DNA from: Promerops cafer
Taxonomy: Eukaryota > Chordata > Aves > Passeriformes > Nectariniidae
NCBI GenBank assembly: GCA_013398275.1
Contig: VZSE01006113.1
Location: 849,052 to 913,051, forward strand
Reading direction: 5' to 3'
Length of the DNA stretch: 64,000 nucleotides
The notes beneath the pieces were generated by a model. It worked only from the letters and a program-made list of their open reading frames with translations. It searched no databases and had not been told where the DNA came from. This document shows positions 41,467 through 53,427 of this stretch, one piece after another. Made by a program: the position numbers and the translations under genes. Each line of letters opens with the position of its first letter. The stretch's first letter is position 1.

Positions 41467-41658
41467 ATGGGTGCTGCTGGCTCAGCAGATGACATTAATG
41501 CTATGGAAATTCACCACTGGTACACAAAGTTTATGAAGGAGTGCCCATCTGGACAGCTTTGCCTGCATGAATTTAAACATGTCCTGGATCTACACGGACT
41601 TACTCCTGAAGCTAACAACTATGTTGAACAAGTATTTCACACATTTGACATGAATAAG
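41467..41658 (+). CDS. GUCA1C: Guanylate cyclase-activating protein, exon 1 (GCAP3-like)
   Basis: First coding exon, 64 codons, of a neuronal calcium sensor of the GCAP family. These proteins regulate retinal membrane guanylate cyclases in photoreceptors according to calcium level. I chose the ATG at 41467 over the in-frame one at 41455 because it gives Met-Gly, the N-myristoylation start of the family, with G at -3 and +4. Residues 15-30 carry the family's EF-hand 1 with HHWY, KFM and ECPSG; the Cys-Pro makes this EF-hand unable to bind calcium. The Trp needed for cyclase activation in GCAP1 is kept. LHEFK follows, and the exon ends FDMNK in phase 0 at AAG then GTAAGA, where known GCAP genes have intron 1. 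It resembles vertebrate GCAP3 most as I recall it; a frog-type inhibitory paralogue is possible. Exons 2-4 are not visible in the window. Confidence 0.8.
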
Positions 41659-44600
41659 GTAAGAATTCATTCTTGACTTCCTGGCTTTCTTAAGGCTGTA
41701 TCATTTGATGCACTCAGAGACATCTCTCAGAGAGCTGCAAACTCCCTACTCAGAGGTAATGGAAATGATTCAATAGAAAACTCCGAGCAGATAAACAAGA
41801 GTGGCTGGCAAACAATGTTAATGCTCTGTTCCCAGTACATTTTGCCAATTTGAATGTTTCATACATTCAAATTCAGTCATTCTAATACATGCTGATGGTT
41901 TCTCATCTTTGAAAACCAGTTTTTTATTATTATTTTCAGTGTGCATTAATAATTGAAATTTTTATTTATACAGCTGCTTGAAAAGTCTTTCTAAGGCAGT
42001 GAGTGTTCAGCTGAAAGATAGGTATTAATGCTTTCAGGTTATGCAACGTAGGCACAATAAGATTCCTTCTGTCATGGGATTCATTCCGAACACCTTCTGT
42101 GGCATAATTCGCTATCAGTCAATCCCCTTTTTCCAAAGGCACATCTGTTTGGTTTTGCTCCAACATCCCAGTTTTACTGCTTAACACATCCTAGGTCCTG
42201 CTAGAGGTTCGTGCAGTGGCTGTTAGATGCATTTCTGTCTTGTGTTATTCCAACGCAGCGTTCCTACAGGCTCCTTCTAGCCACGAGACTCACCCAGGGC
42301 TATTTTCACCTTAAGCCAAGGCAACACTTTCTACCAAATGTGACAAAAGGAGTGAGGAGTCATCTGTAATCCCTAAAAAAGTCACAGAAATCAGGCTTAG
42401 GCTGAGTTGTCAATAACACAAACTCAGCTTTCAGCTAGTAGAACAGATGGGCCCATCTTGGTATTAAAAAAATATTTTAAAAAAAACAATAAAGCATTAA
42501 TGTTCTCTACCCACATTATTTATCTCAATGACTTCAGAGATATGGAAATATGTAATTAATTGTACGTGTTTCAGAATATGCTGAGAGTATAAGGTACCTT
42601 ATATGTTTTTACATGCAACAGTACCTCTATTACAATGTTTTCTTGTGTTTCCATACACATCTCCACTCCCAATTCAGCTTGCTTTTTTGGAATTGTGTAA
42701 TTCTTTCTTCCATAATCCTCAAGGACTCTTCCCATAAAATCAGGCTGCTTGCATGCTCTTTTCTCCCCACTGCCAATTACCAGATGGTTAAACATACTGA
42801 AATTTGATTAAGTAGTATCACCTAACTCAATAAATGTGCTAATTACAGATGATGAGCAAACTTCCAGTCTACAAACATGAAACCTGACTGGCAGAAATTG
42901 TTAATCTGCCGTGTTCTTTTCAATTAAAAATTTGATGCATTAAGTCCCCCAGAAAAGCTTTATAAATGCTGACCTTCCTGGACAGTGCACACAGACAGTG
43001 TCTGAGCTCACCTAAGAGCTCTTCCAGTTTATGTGCACTGCAAAAAGCCCTTGACACTTCAGTGCTCTTCAAAAGTGTGGGGAGCTTTGGGTGTTGGGGA
43101 TTTGGGCTTTTTATTTTATGAGGGAACATCTTTTTGGTACTGTTGGTATTTTAAAAGTTCCTAATTGCCTTTCTCCCACTGCAAGTAGCTTATCACCCAT
43201 GGAATAGTTTGCTCAAGTTATCTGAGGAATATTAATATGTTTGCATTGAACTTGTCAGGTTATATACACATCAGTTTGACTCTTACTACCAATCAGTCTC
43301 TCATCCCCTTCTCTGGTATTCCCAGAACTTCTTAATCAATTGGTATATTTCCACCAAATTTCAAAGAGTAGGCATTTCAGTTAATCAGTTCCTAATGTTT
43401 TCATAAAATTTGGCAGCTGGGTAGCAGGGACACACCCAGAATAAATGCTCCATTCATGCAGAATTAAGCTTTTAGTCATTGTTTAAGGCAACAGTTGGCT
43501 GACAAAATGATCAGGCACTTGTTTCCTTTTGCCTAGAGAAAATACAGGATGGAGCTAGGGTACCAGCATTTGGGATTTTAGGGGACAAAAGACATAGTTT
43601 GTATGGGTCTAGACTTTTGTTTTGCTATTCCCAGAAGGGCTTGTTTAATTAACGTTCCATGTTAGACAGAAAAAGATGCTTCAGTTTTTTATCAGTTTGG
43701 AAGTCTTCCCCCCATTGTAATGAAATTTAGCAATGATTTGGCCTTTAGGGCTTCATAAAATCCACTATAGAACTGCTTATGGTAGGCTTAAAACCTCATT
43801 ATTTAATAATGTGCTCCCACTAAATATCTGATATTCATTTCCTGTTTTGCAAGATGCTGTAACAATCCTCCATTAGCTACTACTAATCTGAGGCATCGAT
43901 TTTATTGTGTGCTTTCTTAATTGAGCTATTGCTCAGCTGCAGCAATAGGACCAGGCAAAGTTATTTAGAAGGCAGAACAGGAATGGCACATTTAGAATTG
44001 TCAGTTACATAAGATTGTATAGTCTATATCCATTTGGAAATGGAAATAAGATGAAGAAAGGGGCTTCCATTCCCAGAAAAACAGCTGGTGAGTTTTAATC
44101 CCTGCCCAATCTATTTGTATAATTTAGTAGTTTGAAAGGTTTAAACACTTAGGGGAATGAATCAAGTGAACCAGAATGTTTTATCTGAATGTTTTACTTT
44201 TTCCTTTAAATACTATTAAAATATATATATTTTTTATTAAATGGCAATAGTATAGCTACATTATTCAGATACAACACATAGCATCTAGATAAGCTGTAGC
44301 TCAGTTTTATTCTTCTCTTGCCTTGAATAAAGTCTTGTGAAAGCCTCATTGAAAACCCTGTGGCAAACGAGAACCAGAACCTCTCAAACAACATGCCAGG
44401 ATTTCATAAGTTTCCTCTTTGCCATTCACGCTGCATCTGTTTAGTTAGACATGATGTGTATATTTATCTGTTGTAATTTATGTTTCCTGTGAAGTCATTC
44501 TGGGGGGCTTCAGGCTGGCTTAGGGAGCTGATTTACATAACAAGCAGAATGGACTGTGGCCATACCAGCTGGCCAAGAGAAATGCATTTGGGAGTTTTTT

Positions 44601-47600
44601 GGCTTGGCATGGCTTACTCAGTAACAGCATCCTCATAGTAGTTTTGGTCATTCCGACTGCATCAACCCTTCTAACGAGAGCATGGCTCAGGCAGAGTACA
44701 GTGGAAAAGCATTTGTCTTCTGGATTCTGGTCTTAATGCAGAAATCCAGCTCAAGACTCCTTTCCGTGCTTAGCAGAGACAAAGGATCTCACTTCAAGAT
44801 GACTCAGCTCTTTCCAAGTTAGATGAACCAAGTCTCTGCCCTGCCTTACACATCAAGGGATAAACAACTTACCCAAGTCAGTGGATACTCTTTCCTAACA
44901 GAAGATATTTTTTTTAATCAGTTTATGAAAAAATCCTACACATAAATCAAGGTTCTGAAGTGGCATAACACGTACAGATGCAAAAAGCCATAATGCCATT
45001 TTATTTTGACGTGGAAAATTGCATCATTAATTTTCTTTTGTTTTCTTCACCCTGTCCCCTCCAAACACACTCCACCATGAATTCCAGGGTGTTAACACTC
45101 CCCGAATGTTAATTTTCTCTGATAAAGGATGAGATTTGCTCAGCTGCCATGGTGGTAAAAATCACTGCCAGATTTATTACATTAGTGGATGAGGAAAAGA
45201 ATTTGAGATTAAATTTCTTGCAGCATGCGTTTAGATTTCAGGAAGTGAGATTCCAAGCAAACTACAAACTTAGGTGTCTGCAAGCTTCTCCCTGAACCTG
45301 AAATTGCTGAAGATGACTCTGTCAGCTTCCAGTTTCTGTGATAACAAAAGTGCTATGCTTTAAATATTCAAATTTCTATCACTTTATTTTCTGAAAATCC
45401 ATCACTGAGCCTGTGAACAGAACACGTGTGTTGTGGATTATGCAAATGAAGCAATATGATGACTTTTTAGTTTCTCCCATTCTCTTTCTGTTTCAGAATT
45501 ATATATATAAAGACAGGTTGCTAGTTCTTTTTAAACTTAGGATTATATTGGGAATAGTACTTATACCATGCTTGGTTTAGATGGGATGTTAAATCAAAGT
45601 ATGTACTTTTAATTGGAGAGTCCTGGATTGTCTGTTTTCAGGAAGAAGTCACCTTCCCAAATTTCACTATCTCTGATTTATACCACTTCTTCAGGTGCTG
45701 TCATGTGAATTTCACCCATGTTTGTATTTAAATAACCTGATATTTTCTGTGAGAGATTTCTGTGAGATCTGAACATTTTTTTCCCAATGCTAATGATGCT
45801 GCAGGGTCTTTTTCAGAAAAGTTTAGCAAGAGTACCAAGTTTGCAAACCTGACACAAGCTCTTATACAACATGAGCATAAATGTCATGTTTTATCTTCAA
45901 GAGAGTCCCTGCAGAAGCACCTGAGAACATGTCAAGGTCACTCCAGACAAAGAGAAGGACCCACCTTTTGACAAGCTCTTCAAAAATCTCCTAAACAAGT
46001 TTGTTTCCTTGTGGGTGGGGCTGGATGAGAGCGTTAAAACCCTCAGGTTTCCCCCTTTCACTACTGGTAGGTTGTGTGAATATTTTTGTCTTCACTCTCC
46101 TTTTTAAAAATCACTTTCCCCACCATTTCTAAAGTAAATTCTGTTCAGAGCTGCATTTTCAGACAGTTACAATGAATCTTTTCTGGTTTTCCTCTTTATT
46201 TTATCATTGCCATTTTTATTCTTATTTGGAAAGCTTGTGAAAGAGTTATACAGCTGTTTTACTTCCCTATTCACCTCTTATAAAAAACGGCTTTTAAAGC
46301 TAGGTAGTGGAAGGAAGGCAGACTTCAATTTCTGCATAGATCAAAAAGATCTTTTTACTTCAAGAAGATAAATGGAAAGAATTGATAAATGGAGTGGGAA
46401 AAGTGCAGTCAAAAAACCAGGAATAGACAGGAATAAGTAGATAACAGCTTTTGAGGAGAGGGAAGAAACAAGTGAAATGTAAAACAAAAAGCAAAATTTA
46501 CAAAATCAAGGCACAAGTATAAAGAGATGGGAAAAAATGTTCAAGGAATGGAAGGAGGAAATAGTGCCTCATCCCTTCTTTGTACACTAATTGAAGCCCT
46601 TGAGGAACTGAAATGCCAGCTATGGAGAAAAAGTGTTGAAAAGGTAGTTAAAATCTTAACAAGAGATTCATTCTCCATCAGAAACAGAGCTGATAGCTGG
46701 GCAGAAACAACACACAGGAATAAATGTGGTTGTTGGCTCACTGCAGTGAGAGGGAGAGGGGGCTGGCAGTGGCACCCACAAGATCCAGCCCCTGGAGGTG
46801 TCTCTCCGCAAAGCCTCTCCAGTGTCCCGGAAAAGCACTGGAAGGGGGATTACCGCACCGAAACACCACCGCGCTCTCCGGCAAGGACACGAGCCCTTGT
46901 CTTGCGAGCCCAGGCCACTAGGAGATGCCAGTGGCTCAGTGTCTGCTCACCTCGGGAAAGACGTCAGGCACCAGCAACGAGAAAGTCTCCAACCAAAACA
47001 ACGGCACCTAATCAGGGAAGACAGCCTCGTCTTTTAATTAAATGTTTGCTGATGACTCTATTGGCTTGGCTTTCCTTTTTCCAAAGTGCTTAAGTCAGGG
47101 CATTCTATTGCTACTAAGAAAAAAAAAAAAAAATTAAAAAAAAAAAATTTCAAATTTCTTCCAAATAGCTGTGCTGTGTGGGCAGATAAAAACAGGAAGC
47201 CAGGATTTAGAGTTATTTAAGGATCTATATGTAGCATTATTAACTGGGAAAATCCAATTTGTCTAGGCTGAAGTCATTCATGAAAACATCCTGTGGCATC
47301 AAAACATTGTTAGGGTGAGAGTGAATTTGGATCTATTGCCATTAACATGAAGATTTCTGGAGATCCCCCCATCTAGTTCATCAGCATGGAAAAGTTCAGT
47401 GATTTTTTTTCTTCTTAGATCTTGCAGTTGGAGCCAGGACATTTCATTGGCCTCTCAGATTTTCCCTGGATGAGAGGAGCCTTTCACTTCATTTCTAATA
47501 AGACCACTGAAAAGTAGCAGGTTAGCAGTAGCAGGGATTGTTAGTCCCACTTGCAGTTCCCTGATGCCCACCAGACAAGGTGCAGCCCAAGCTGTTGCCC

Positions 47601-50600
47601 ACCCCGAGTTTAGGAAAATCAGTGAATTCACGATAGCTACTCAAAGAAAGTTTTCCTGACTTATCCTCCTGACAAGAGGATGCGCCTCGTCGGCAGCTAG
47701 AAACCTTGATGAAATAACAGCTTCAGCAGTGGGCCCTCATTGTAAGTCATGAACTAAAAAGTGGAAAATGTAAAATGGGTATCTCAGAGCACCTCCCATA
47801 ATCATTAAACCTAAAGGAAGTGCACTACAAATGCTTCTGTGGGAAGGGTAAGACTTGTTATTTCATTATGCATGGTTTGCTGGTTATTTATAGATACGGG
47901 CGCACTGTAGCATTTGTGGCTAACAACACCCACAAAATTACATCTGTAACTAGTTTAATGACCAAAAAATCCCTCTTCGACTGCTTAGGCTTTGCACAAC
48001 TAAGATAAGCAAAGTTGACTTTCTCATCACCAAGACGTGTATCACTGAGCTTTACTCATAATCTCCATGTCAGGAATAATGAAGCAGTACTACAAAAAGA
48101 AATCAGACATAATAGGCTCTTATAGATGCATTGTTTTGGTGGTCATTGCCTTCTTTTTCAGTTTTAAACCTATACAAAAACTCAAGGAGGTAATTGTTTG
48201 TACAACTGTGGTAGGAGGCACACAAGGAATGTGGCTATGAACTAGCAAAGTTGGGCCAGCGCTTGATCAGTGTTTTCAATGAGAGAATAATTCAGCAATT
48301 GTGTGTCCCGCGATGGGTTTAAACACCACAGAAAGCAGCAATGACCTCTCTTTTCCCCATCCCCACGCTTGAGTTAGCAAGAATTTGTGAGTCCTCTTAC
48401 CTCAGATTAGGGGGTTGTGTAATACTAGATAATTGTCTCATTGGGGCAAAATCTTTCTGGTTTATAAAGCAGAGAAGTACAGCCCTTAAAATCAAGCTAC
48501 ATTCTGATGAAGATAAAAGAAAGAAAGGTCAGCTTGGTCTTCCTCTTTGTATCATGCATAGAAAAAATGCAGAATTTAGAAGCTAAACACTCATTCAAAT
48601 AGTTAGAAAACTGTAGAGTGGTCCATAGGGAGAAGATGGTGATGGTTGGGACCTAAGAGTTTGGGTCTTAAAAATCAAAAAAAGCAAACAACATAAAAGC
48701 AAAAACCCTTAACACTGAAAGCATTCATAGGTAAATTTTCTGACTAGGATAGGCCGTTCCAGCTCTTCTGGGAGGATAGCCTTCTCTTTCCAAAATTTTG
48801 TGTCCAGATGACTCTCTTTCATTTGGGGTGTCTAGGTAGTCCCTCTGAAAACACCGAAACCAGATCTGCTTGAGCTGGGAGGTAGGTTGCACCTACCTTA
48901 AGAGACATAAATGGACTCTGAAGTTGGCTACATGTGATAAGTGGCCACATGCCTATGGGGAGCTGGAAGGTACTGGAGGGGGATGGCAGGATAGCGGGAA
49001 GGAAACCGTGCTCTGAAGTCAGGGATATGGGAATGCCTGCAATGGGGCTTCCTCTGGTCCTGCCCACAGAGCTCCCCTCTGCCACTGAAACGGGCAGTGG
49101 CAGATCTCCATATGCACCCAGCACCGGTGGGATCCAGCACCTGATAGCAACGGAGTGCTGGAAAGGGAGGGATGGAGAAGGAGAGAGCTGGAGCAAAGTA
49201 TGGAAGCACAAGCTGAGTGACACAAGCGAGAGATGTGGCTTTTTTCAGAGAAAGTGCCACATAGAAATTGCTGAGGAAGGAAACAGAAAGTGGGGCTGGA
49301 TTGAGCTGGAGCAGATGCACAAAGTTAACTGGCAAAGATGACATGAATTTAGACAAAAATCTTTAGATAAGCTTTTTATTCAAATACATGTAAAACTTGG
49401 CACTTGCCACTTCACCCAATAGCAGCTCTCTTTGTTGTGTTACACTTCAAAGAGGTAGCATTCAGCTGCATCTACCAGAGGGGAAGGATGTATGTCCTCC
49501 TTGTTTCACACCACAGGGACGTACTACGGGCTGCCTACTGCCAAGGTGCCACTGTTTTCACAATACCCAAGAGAAAGTCATCTTTATTATTTTAGTTTTC
49601 TGCTTTTTTATATTTCAAGTTAGTTCCTAATCACCCTGCTGGGAAGTTTTGTCTTGTTGTGATGTGGTTTTGGTTTTTTTTTTAAAGGATCAGCCTCTGT
49701 TTTCAACCTCTGTCAAAAAACTACCTTTTTTCACTTGTAAAGAAATCTAAATTACATGATCCTTTCTAAAACCAAGAGCTTTTATACCATTTTCAGTGCA
49801 GAACTAAGGAATCTAATCTTTTTTTTTCTCTCGTGGCTCCCTACAGAGACAGTTTTGCTTTACCTGCAATGTGCATTTTCTGTGTGCCCATGTTGTTACA
49901 TTGATTGTCCTTGAGCCAGCAATCTTTATCATGGGACTATCATTTTTGTAAGTAATAATAATTGTAAGTGCATAGTCCCACTGTTGCCTGTTTGTATGTT
50001 TTTTTCTGATTCCCAGAATATTGTACACGTTCCAGAAAACTTCTTGGCATCTCAATAGATACTGTAATTTTATTTTCACCTTTCAGAATCAGCTTCGTTT
50101 GGTACAGATAGCTCATTAGGAATTGTTTCACTGGGTTTTCTATACACAAACTAGCCCCTGCACCCATTGTTTCAGCATTCTTTGAAATGTCTTTGCTATA
50201 TTAATTTATTCAGTTGGGCTCCACATTGTTATCAATTTTCTGGTTTTATTTATAAATAGAAATGCTCCAATGCCTTTGGCTTCTGGAACAGGTGATTTCT
50301 ATAGAATTTCTACTATCTCAGCGCGTGCTTTGTCTGCAGCTCATTAAGTGCTGTCAGATTATGCAGAGGGTTATAAATTCTAGTCTTTTTGTGCCCCATA
50401 AAACTCACCTTTCTTTTTATGTCAGGTGTTATAGTAACCAATTTATACCGTTCTAGTCCCCTACTAGGGGTGAGGGATGCTATGAGACTAAACAATAAAT
50501 CTGATAATCTTTTATCCAGGCGTTTTTGCTGTCTTTACAGGTGTTTTAGTTATTCTTATTAAGCTAAAGGGATTCTGAAAACAGGTATCACTTTAAAAGC

Positions 50601-51044
50601 ATTCCATCTTTAACTTAGCATTAAGTCTTTTGCCAAAATGTACAAAATCTGACAAAAAGTCAGACTTCTAAGGCTCTTCTTTAAGGCAGTGCAGCAGTCT
50701 CTCTTGTGCCTCAATCACTGTGGGCACACTTCCCCAAGACTTGCTATTTGGAAGCAACAAGCAGAAGTAATGTATGGCTTTTTCAGGGGCAGAAAAGAGG
50801 AGGGAGGGGAGAGGGATCTGTATATGTGAGCAACTCCCAAGTTCCCTGTGCCTAGAGTGAAATCCAGTGGCCAGTGTCTGTACAAGGTCATGTGAAGAGA
50901 TGGAAAGGGGCTGTTATTGCCCAAGTGAAAGAGAGGAAAGAGGAAGGATGACTAGCACTGGGTGACTTATTGATGGACAGTTCTTAACCTAACCACATAA
51001 TGTTAAATTTTCAGCCTGCTTAAGTCTTGTTCCTGATACTCTGT
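41659..51044. other. Probable intron 1 of the first GCAP gene; no further exon found
   Basis: Starts with the splice donor GTAAGA. I looked for the next GCAP exons (second EF-hand, WYFK motif, DGNG-type calcium loops) and saw none. The stretch holds a CpG-bearing GC-rich patch at 46735-47035 containing the window's longest frame (188 codons, 46527-47093), which has no recognisable domain. A 48930-49340 patch is open on both strands. A short hairpin, AGGTAGGT TGC ACCTACCT, lies at 48880-48898, and A-rich runs near 47120-47150. Confidence 0.5.
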
Positions 51045-51619
51045 TGTCTTGGTTTCAGCTGGGATAGAGTTCATTTTCTTCCTAGTATCTGGTACAATAC
51101 TGTGGTTTTGATTTAGTAGGAGTAATACTGATAACACACTGATGCTTTGGTTGTTTCTGCGTCGTGTTTATCCTAAGTCAAGGACCTCGCAGTGCCCCAT
51201 GCTCTGCCACTGAGGAGGTGCCTAGAAGCTGGGAGGGATCACAGCCAGGACAGCTGACCCAAACTGGCCAAAGGGATACTCCATACCATAGAATGTCATG
51301 ATCAATATATAAACTAAGGGAAGCTAGCTGGGAGGGGCCAACTGTTGCTCAGGGACGGGCTGGGCATTGCTCAGAGGGTGGTGAGTAATAGTATTGAACA
51401 ACACTGTTTTTTCTTGGGTTTTATTCCTCTCCTGCATTATTAATATTAGTTACTGTATTTATTTTATTTCAATTATTAAACTATTCCTATCTAAACTCCC
51501 TAGTTCCACCAGTTTTTTCTCCTATTCTCCTCTCCATCCCACCAGGGGCAGGGTGGGGTTGAGAGTGAGAGCAGAGCTGCCTACAGTACTCAGTTGCCAC
51601 TTGAGGTTAAACCACAATA
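51045..51619 (+). mobile_element. Endogenous retrovirus LTR (avian ERV-L-type), plus strand
   Basis: Recognised from its ordered landmarks: start TGTCTTGGTTTCAGCTGGGA, a central stretch with CAGCTGACCCAAACTGGCCA (about 51259-51278), TATA box ATATATAAA (51305-51313), polyadenylation signal ATTAAA (51475-51480), a CCCACCAGGGG stretch (about 51538) and an end like GGTTAAACCACAATA. About 575 bp long, with no internal retroviral genes on either side, so a solo LTR is likely. I found no clean target-site duplication, and the exact right end is uncertain by a few bases. It lies between the two GCAP first exons on the same strand and carries its own promoter and poly(A) signal. Confidence 0.75.
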
Positions 51620-53060
51620 CCTCCCTTTGCTGTTTGACACAATCACTCGTCGTTTCTTTAAGAGCAGGGCATGATGGCTGAAGAAGAAAATTCAGAATTG
51701 TCATCAGACTGTGCATCCCCAAGAGGTTTGTCTGCTTTCATTTCACCTCCCTTGTCCTTGCATCACCTTCACTCACCCTCAGTGATCTAGCCAGCACACT
51801 CCTGCAGACGAAATGCCTGCACAGGGTGTGTTCCCATTCTCTCTCAGTCACTGGGATCACACAGCAGCTCTAGGGCTGCGACGTGGTCTCTGGAGGAAAG
51901 ACAACACACCGACTATCCACTTTGCTCTATGTTCTTTTTTCTACTGAAACAGGTGTGGATAAACTGATAGCAATGTCTGTATCTTTCTGTTTGATCCTCA
52001 GAGGTTCATGGGCACCTGAGAAGTGTTCAAGCTTTCTTACTCATATGCCATATTTTGAAGTATATGATAATAAAGCTGTTGATGTCCTTGTGGAGAGAGC
52101 TGAAGCACAGACCATTAGGAGTATGGGAGTCCTTCTCAAAAACTGACCTGATCCTATAATATTGATTGCTCTCTGGCTGAAGTCAGACTGGACGATGTTT
52201 GCCATTTTTATGGGCACTCACCACCTCACAGGACTGTGCTCTTTAACTCCACTGATTATTAATGAAAAGGATGAGTGGCAGTGTCTTGTTTCTGCATCAC
52301 TAACATCCTGTACGTTTACACCGGTATTTATAGCTCCTCATTTCTTTGTCCTATAGTAACGCTGCTGAGCTGCTCATCTCCTTGTATAAAAGCTAATCAG
52401 TACAGAAGTATTACTGATACCTAACCCCTTCCATGAGCTTATGGAGGAAGAAGGAGTTCAGCTCCTGAAAGCTGTAAAATAAAAAGCAGGACTACAGCAC
52501 TGACCAAGAGCAAACCTGGTTTTAATTTACTTGCCAGACCAAGCTGATTCCTGTTAAGGAAGTTAAAGATTCCTATTCCACTCAAATTCTGTGACAAGGC
52601 TGGTGACCAAAACAAGGTGCTATATCTGGAAACCCATGCTGAGAGGGAAGAAATAGGATGCGATTTGCACACAAATACAAGACCTCACACAGCATATTTA
52701 TGATAAAAACTACATCAAGGAGGAGTCCAAAGGGCTCAGTTTTTAGAAAGGCTTAATCCACTTACAGCAAAGAGGAGGTAATTACAGGCATTGCTGTTTG
52801 CACTCTCAACTTTTCCATCCTTATTTGCAACAAAAAATATAGCTATTCCTTACAACTGTTCTCGAATTAGACTCTTGTGTGTTGCTAATGGTTTGTATAT
52901 CATTCAAAATCAATCACTTTTAGAATATCCTCTTTATTTTTTTTTTAATAACAGGCATGTTTGTAGTCAATGGAAGAGTGATGAACTATAATTTGACCAT
53001 GGTGCTCTTTGCTTCTACTTTAGCCACAGTTTGAAATCCCATCTATTTTAGACTTGGGCA
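51620..53060. other. No exon recognised between the LTR and the second GCAP exon
   Basis: AT-rich DNA with short chance frames on both strands (51883-52356 plus, 52439-52672 minus). Nothing resembles GCAP exons 2-4. The last part is the presumed upstream region of the exon at 53239. Confidence 0.5.
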
Positions 53061-53067
53061 TTAAAGG

Positions 53068-53144
53068 TAATCTCATGAGTAGAGATAGGCACTACATAAA
53101 AATAGAAACTTATGCTGTAAGATGTTTAACGTAGCCATTTAAAA
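53068..53144 (+). promoter_or_regulatory. Candidate promoter of the second GCAP exon
   Basis: Holds a CRX/OTX-like TAATCT at 53068-53073 inside GGTAATCT. The same 8-mer occurs, inverted, just before the first GCAP exon. A TATA-like TTTAAAA lies at 53138-53144, about 95 bases before the ATG. The call rests on motif and position only; both motifs are frequent in AT-rich DNA. Confidence 0.28.
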
Positions 53145-53238
53145 GCCATATGAACCCGAGTTTTGGTCATGGGCAAGACTTTGAACCTGGGAGATAGAAA
53201 TGTGAACAGACAAAAAGGGACCCTTACTGAGTAACAAC

Positions 53239-53427
53239 ATGGGCTCCCAAGAATCCCTACCAGATGCCCCTGCACAGATGCACCATTACTACAGCAAATT
53301 TATGAGAGAATGTCCATCTGGGCTGCTTAGTCTGCATGAATTCAAGAAACTTTTGGATCTTCAAGGGCTGGATCCACAGGGAGACCTATACATTAAACGA
53401 GTGTTTGATATCTTTGATCTGAACCAG
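53239..53427 (+). CDS. Second guanylate cyclase-activating protein, exon 1
   Basis: First coding exon, 63 codons, of a second GCAP-family calcium sensor on the same strand as the exon at 41467. It starts Met-Gly-Ser (N-myristoylation site) with A at -3 and G at +4. It has the non-binding EF-hand 1 with HHYY, KFM and ECPSG, then LHEFK, a Leu-rich LLDLQGL helix and FDLNQ. The exon ends in phase 0 at CAG then GTAAAC, exactly aligned with the other copy. Two residues stand out: Tyr replaces the Trp important for cyclase activation, and Gln replaces the Lys before the intron. Conservation outside the core is moderate and the introns next to the two exons are not alike, so the duplication is old. 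Exons 2-4 are not seen up to 64 kb. It may be a separate gene, an alternative first exon or an orphan exon. Confidence 0.78.

Noticed and set aside
43130..43170. Trp-Tyr-Phe-Lys in one frame as GCAP exon 2
   Set aside because: A stop follows two codons later and the preceding codons do not match exon 2.
48630..48670. Asp-Gly-Asp-Gly stretch as a GCAP EF-hand loop
   Set aside because: In-frame stops flank it closely and neither the rest of the loop nor the helices match an EF-hand.
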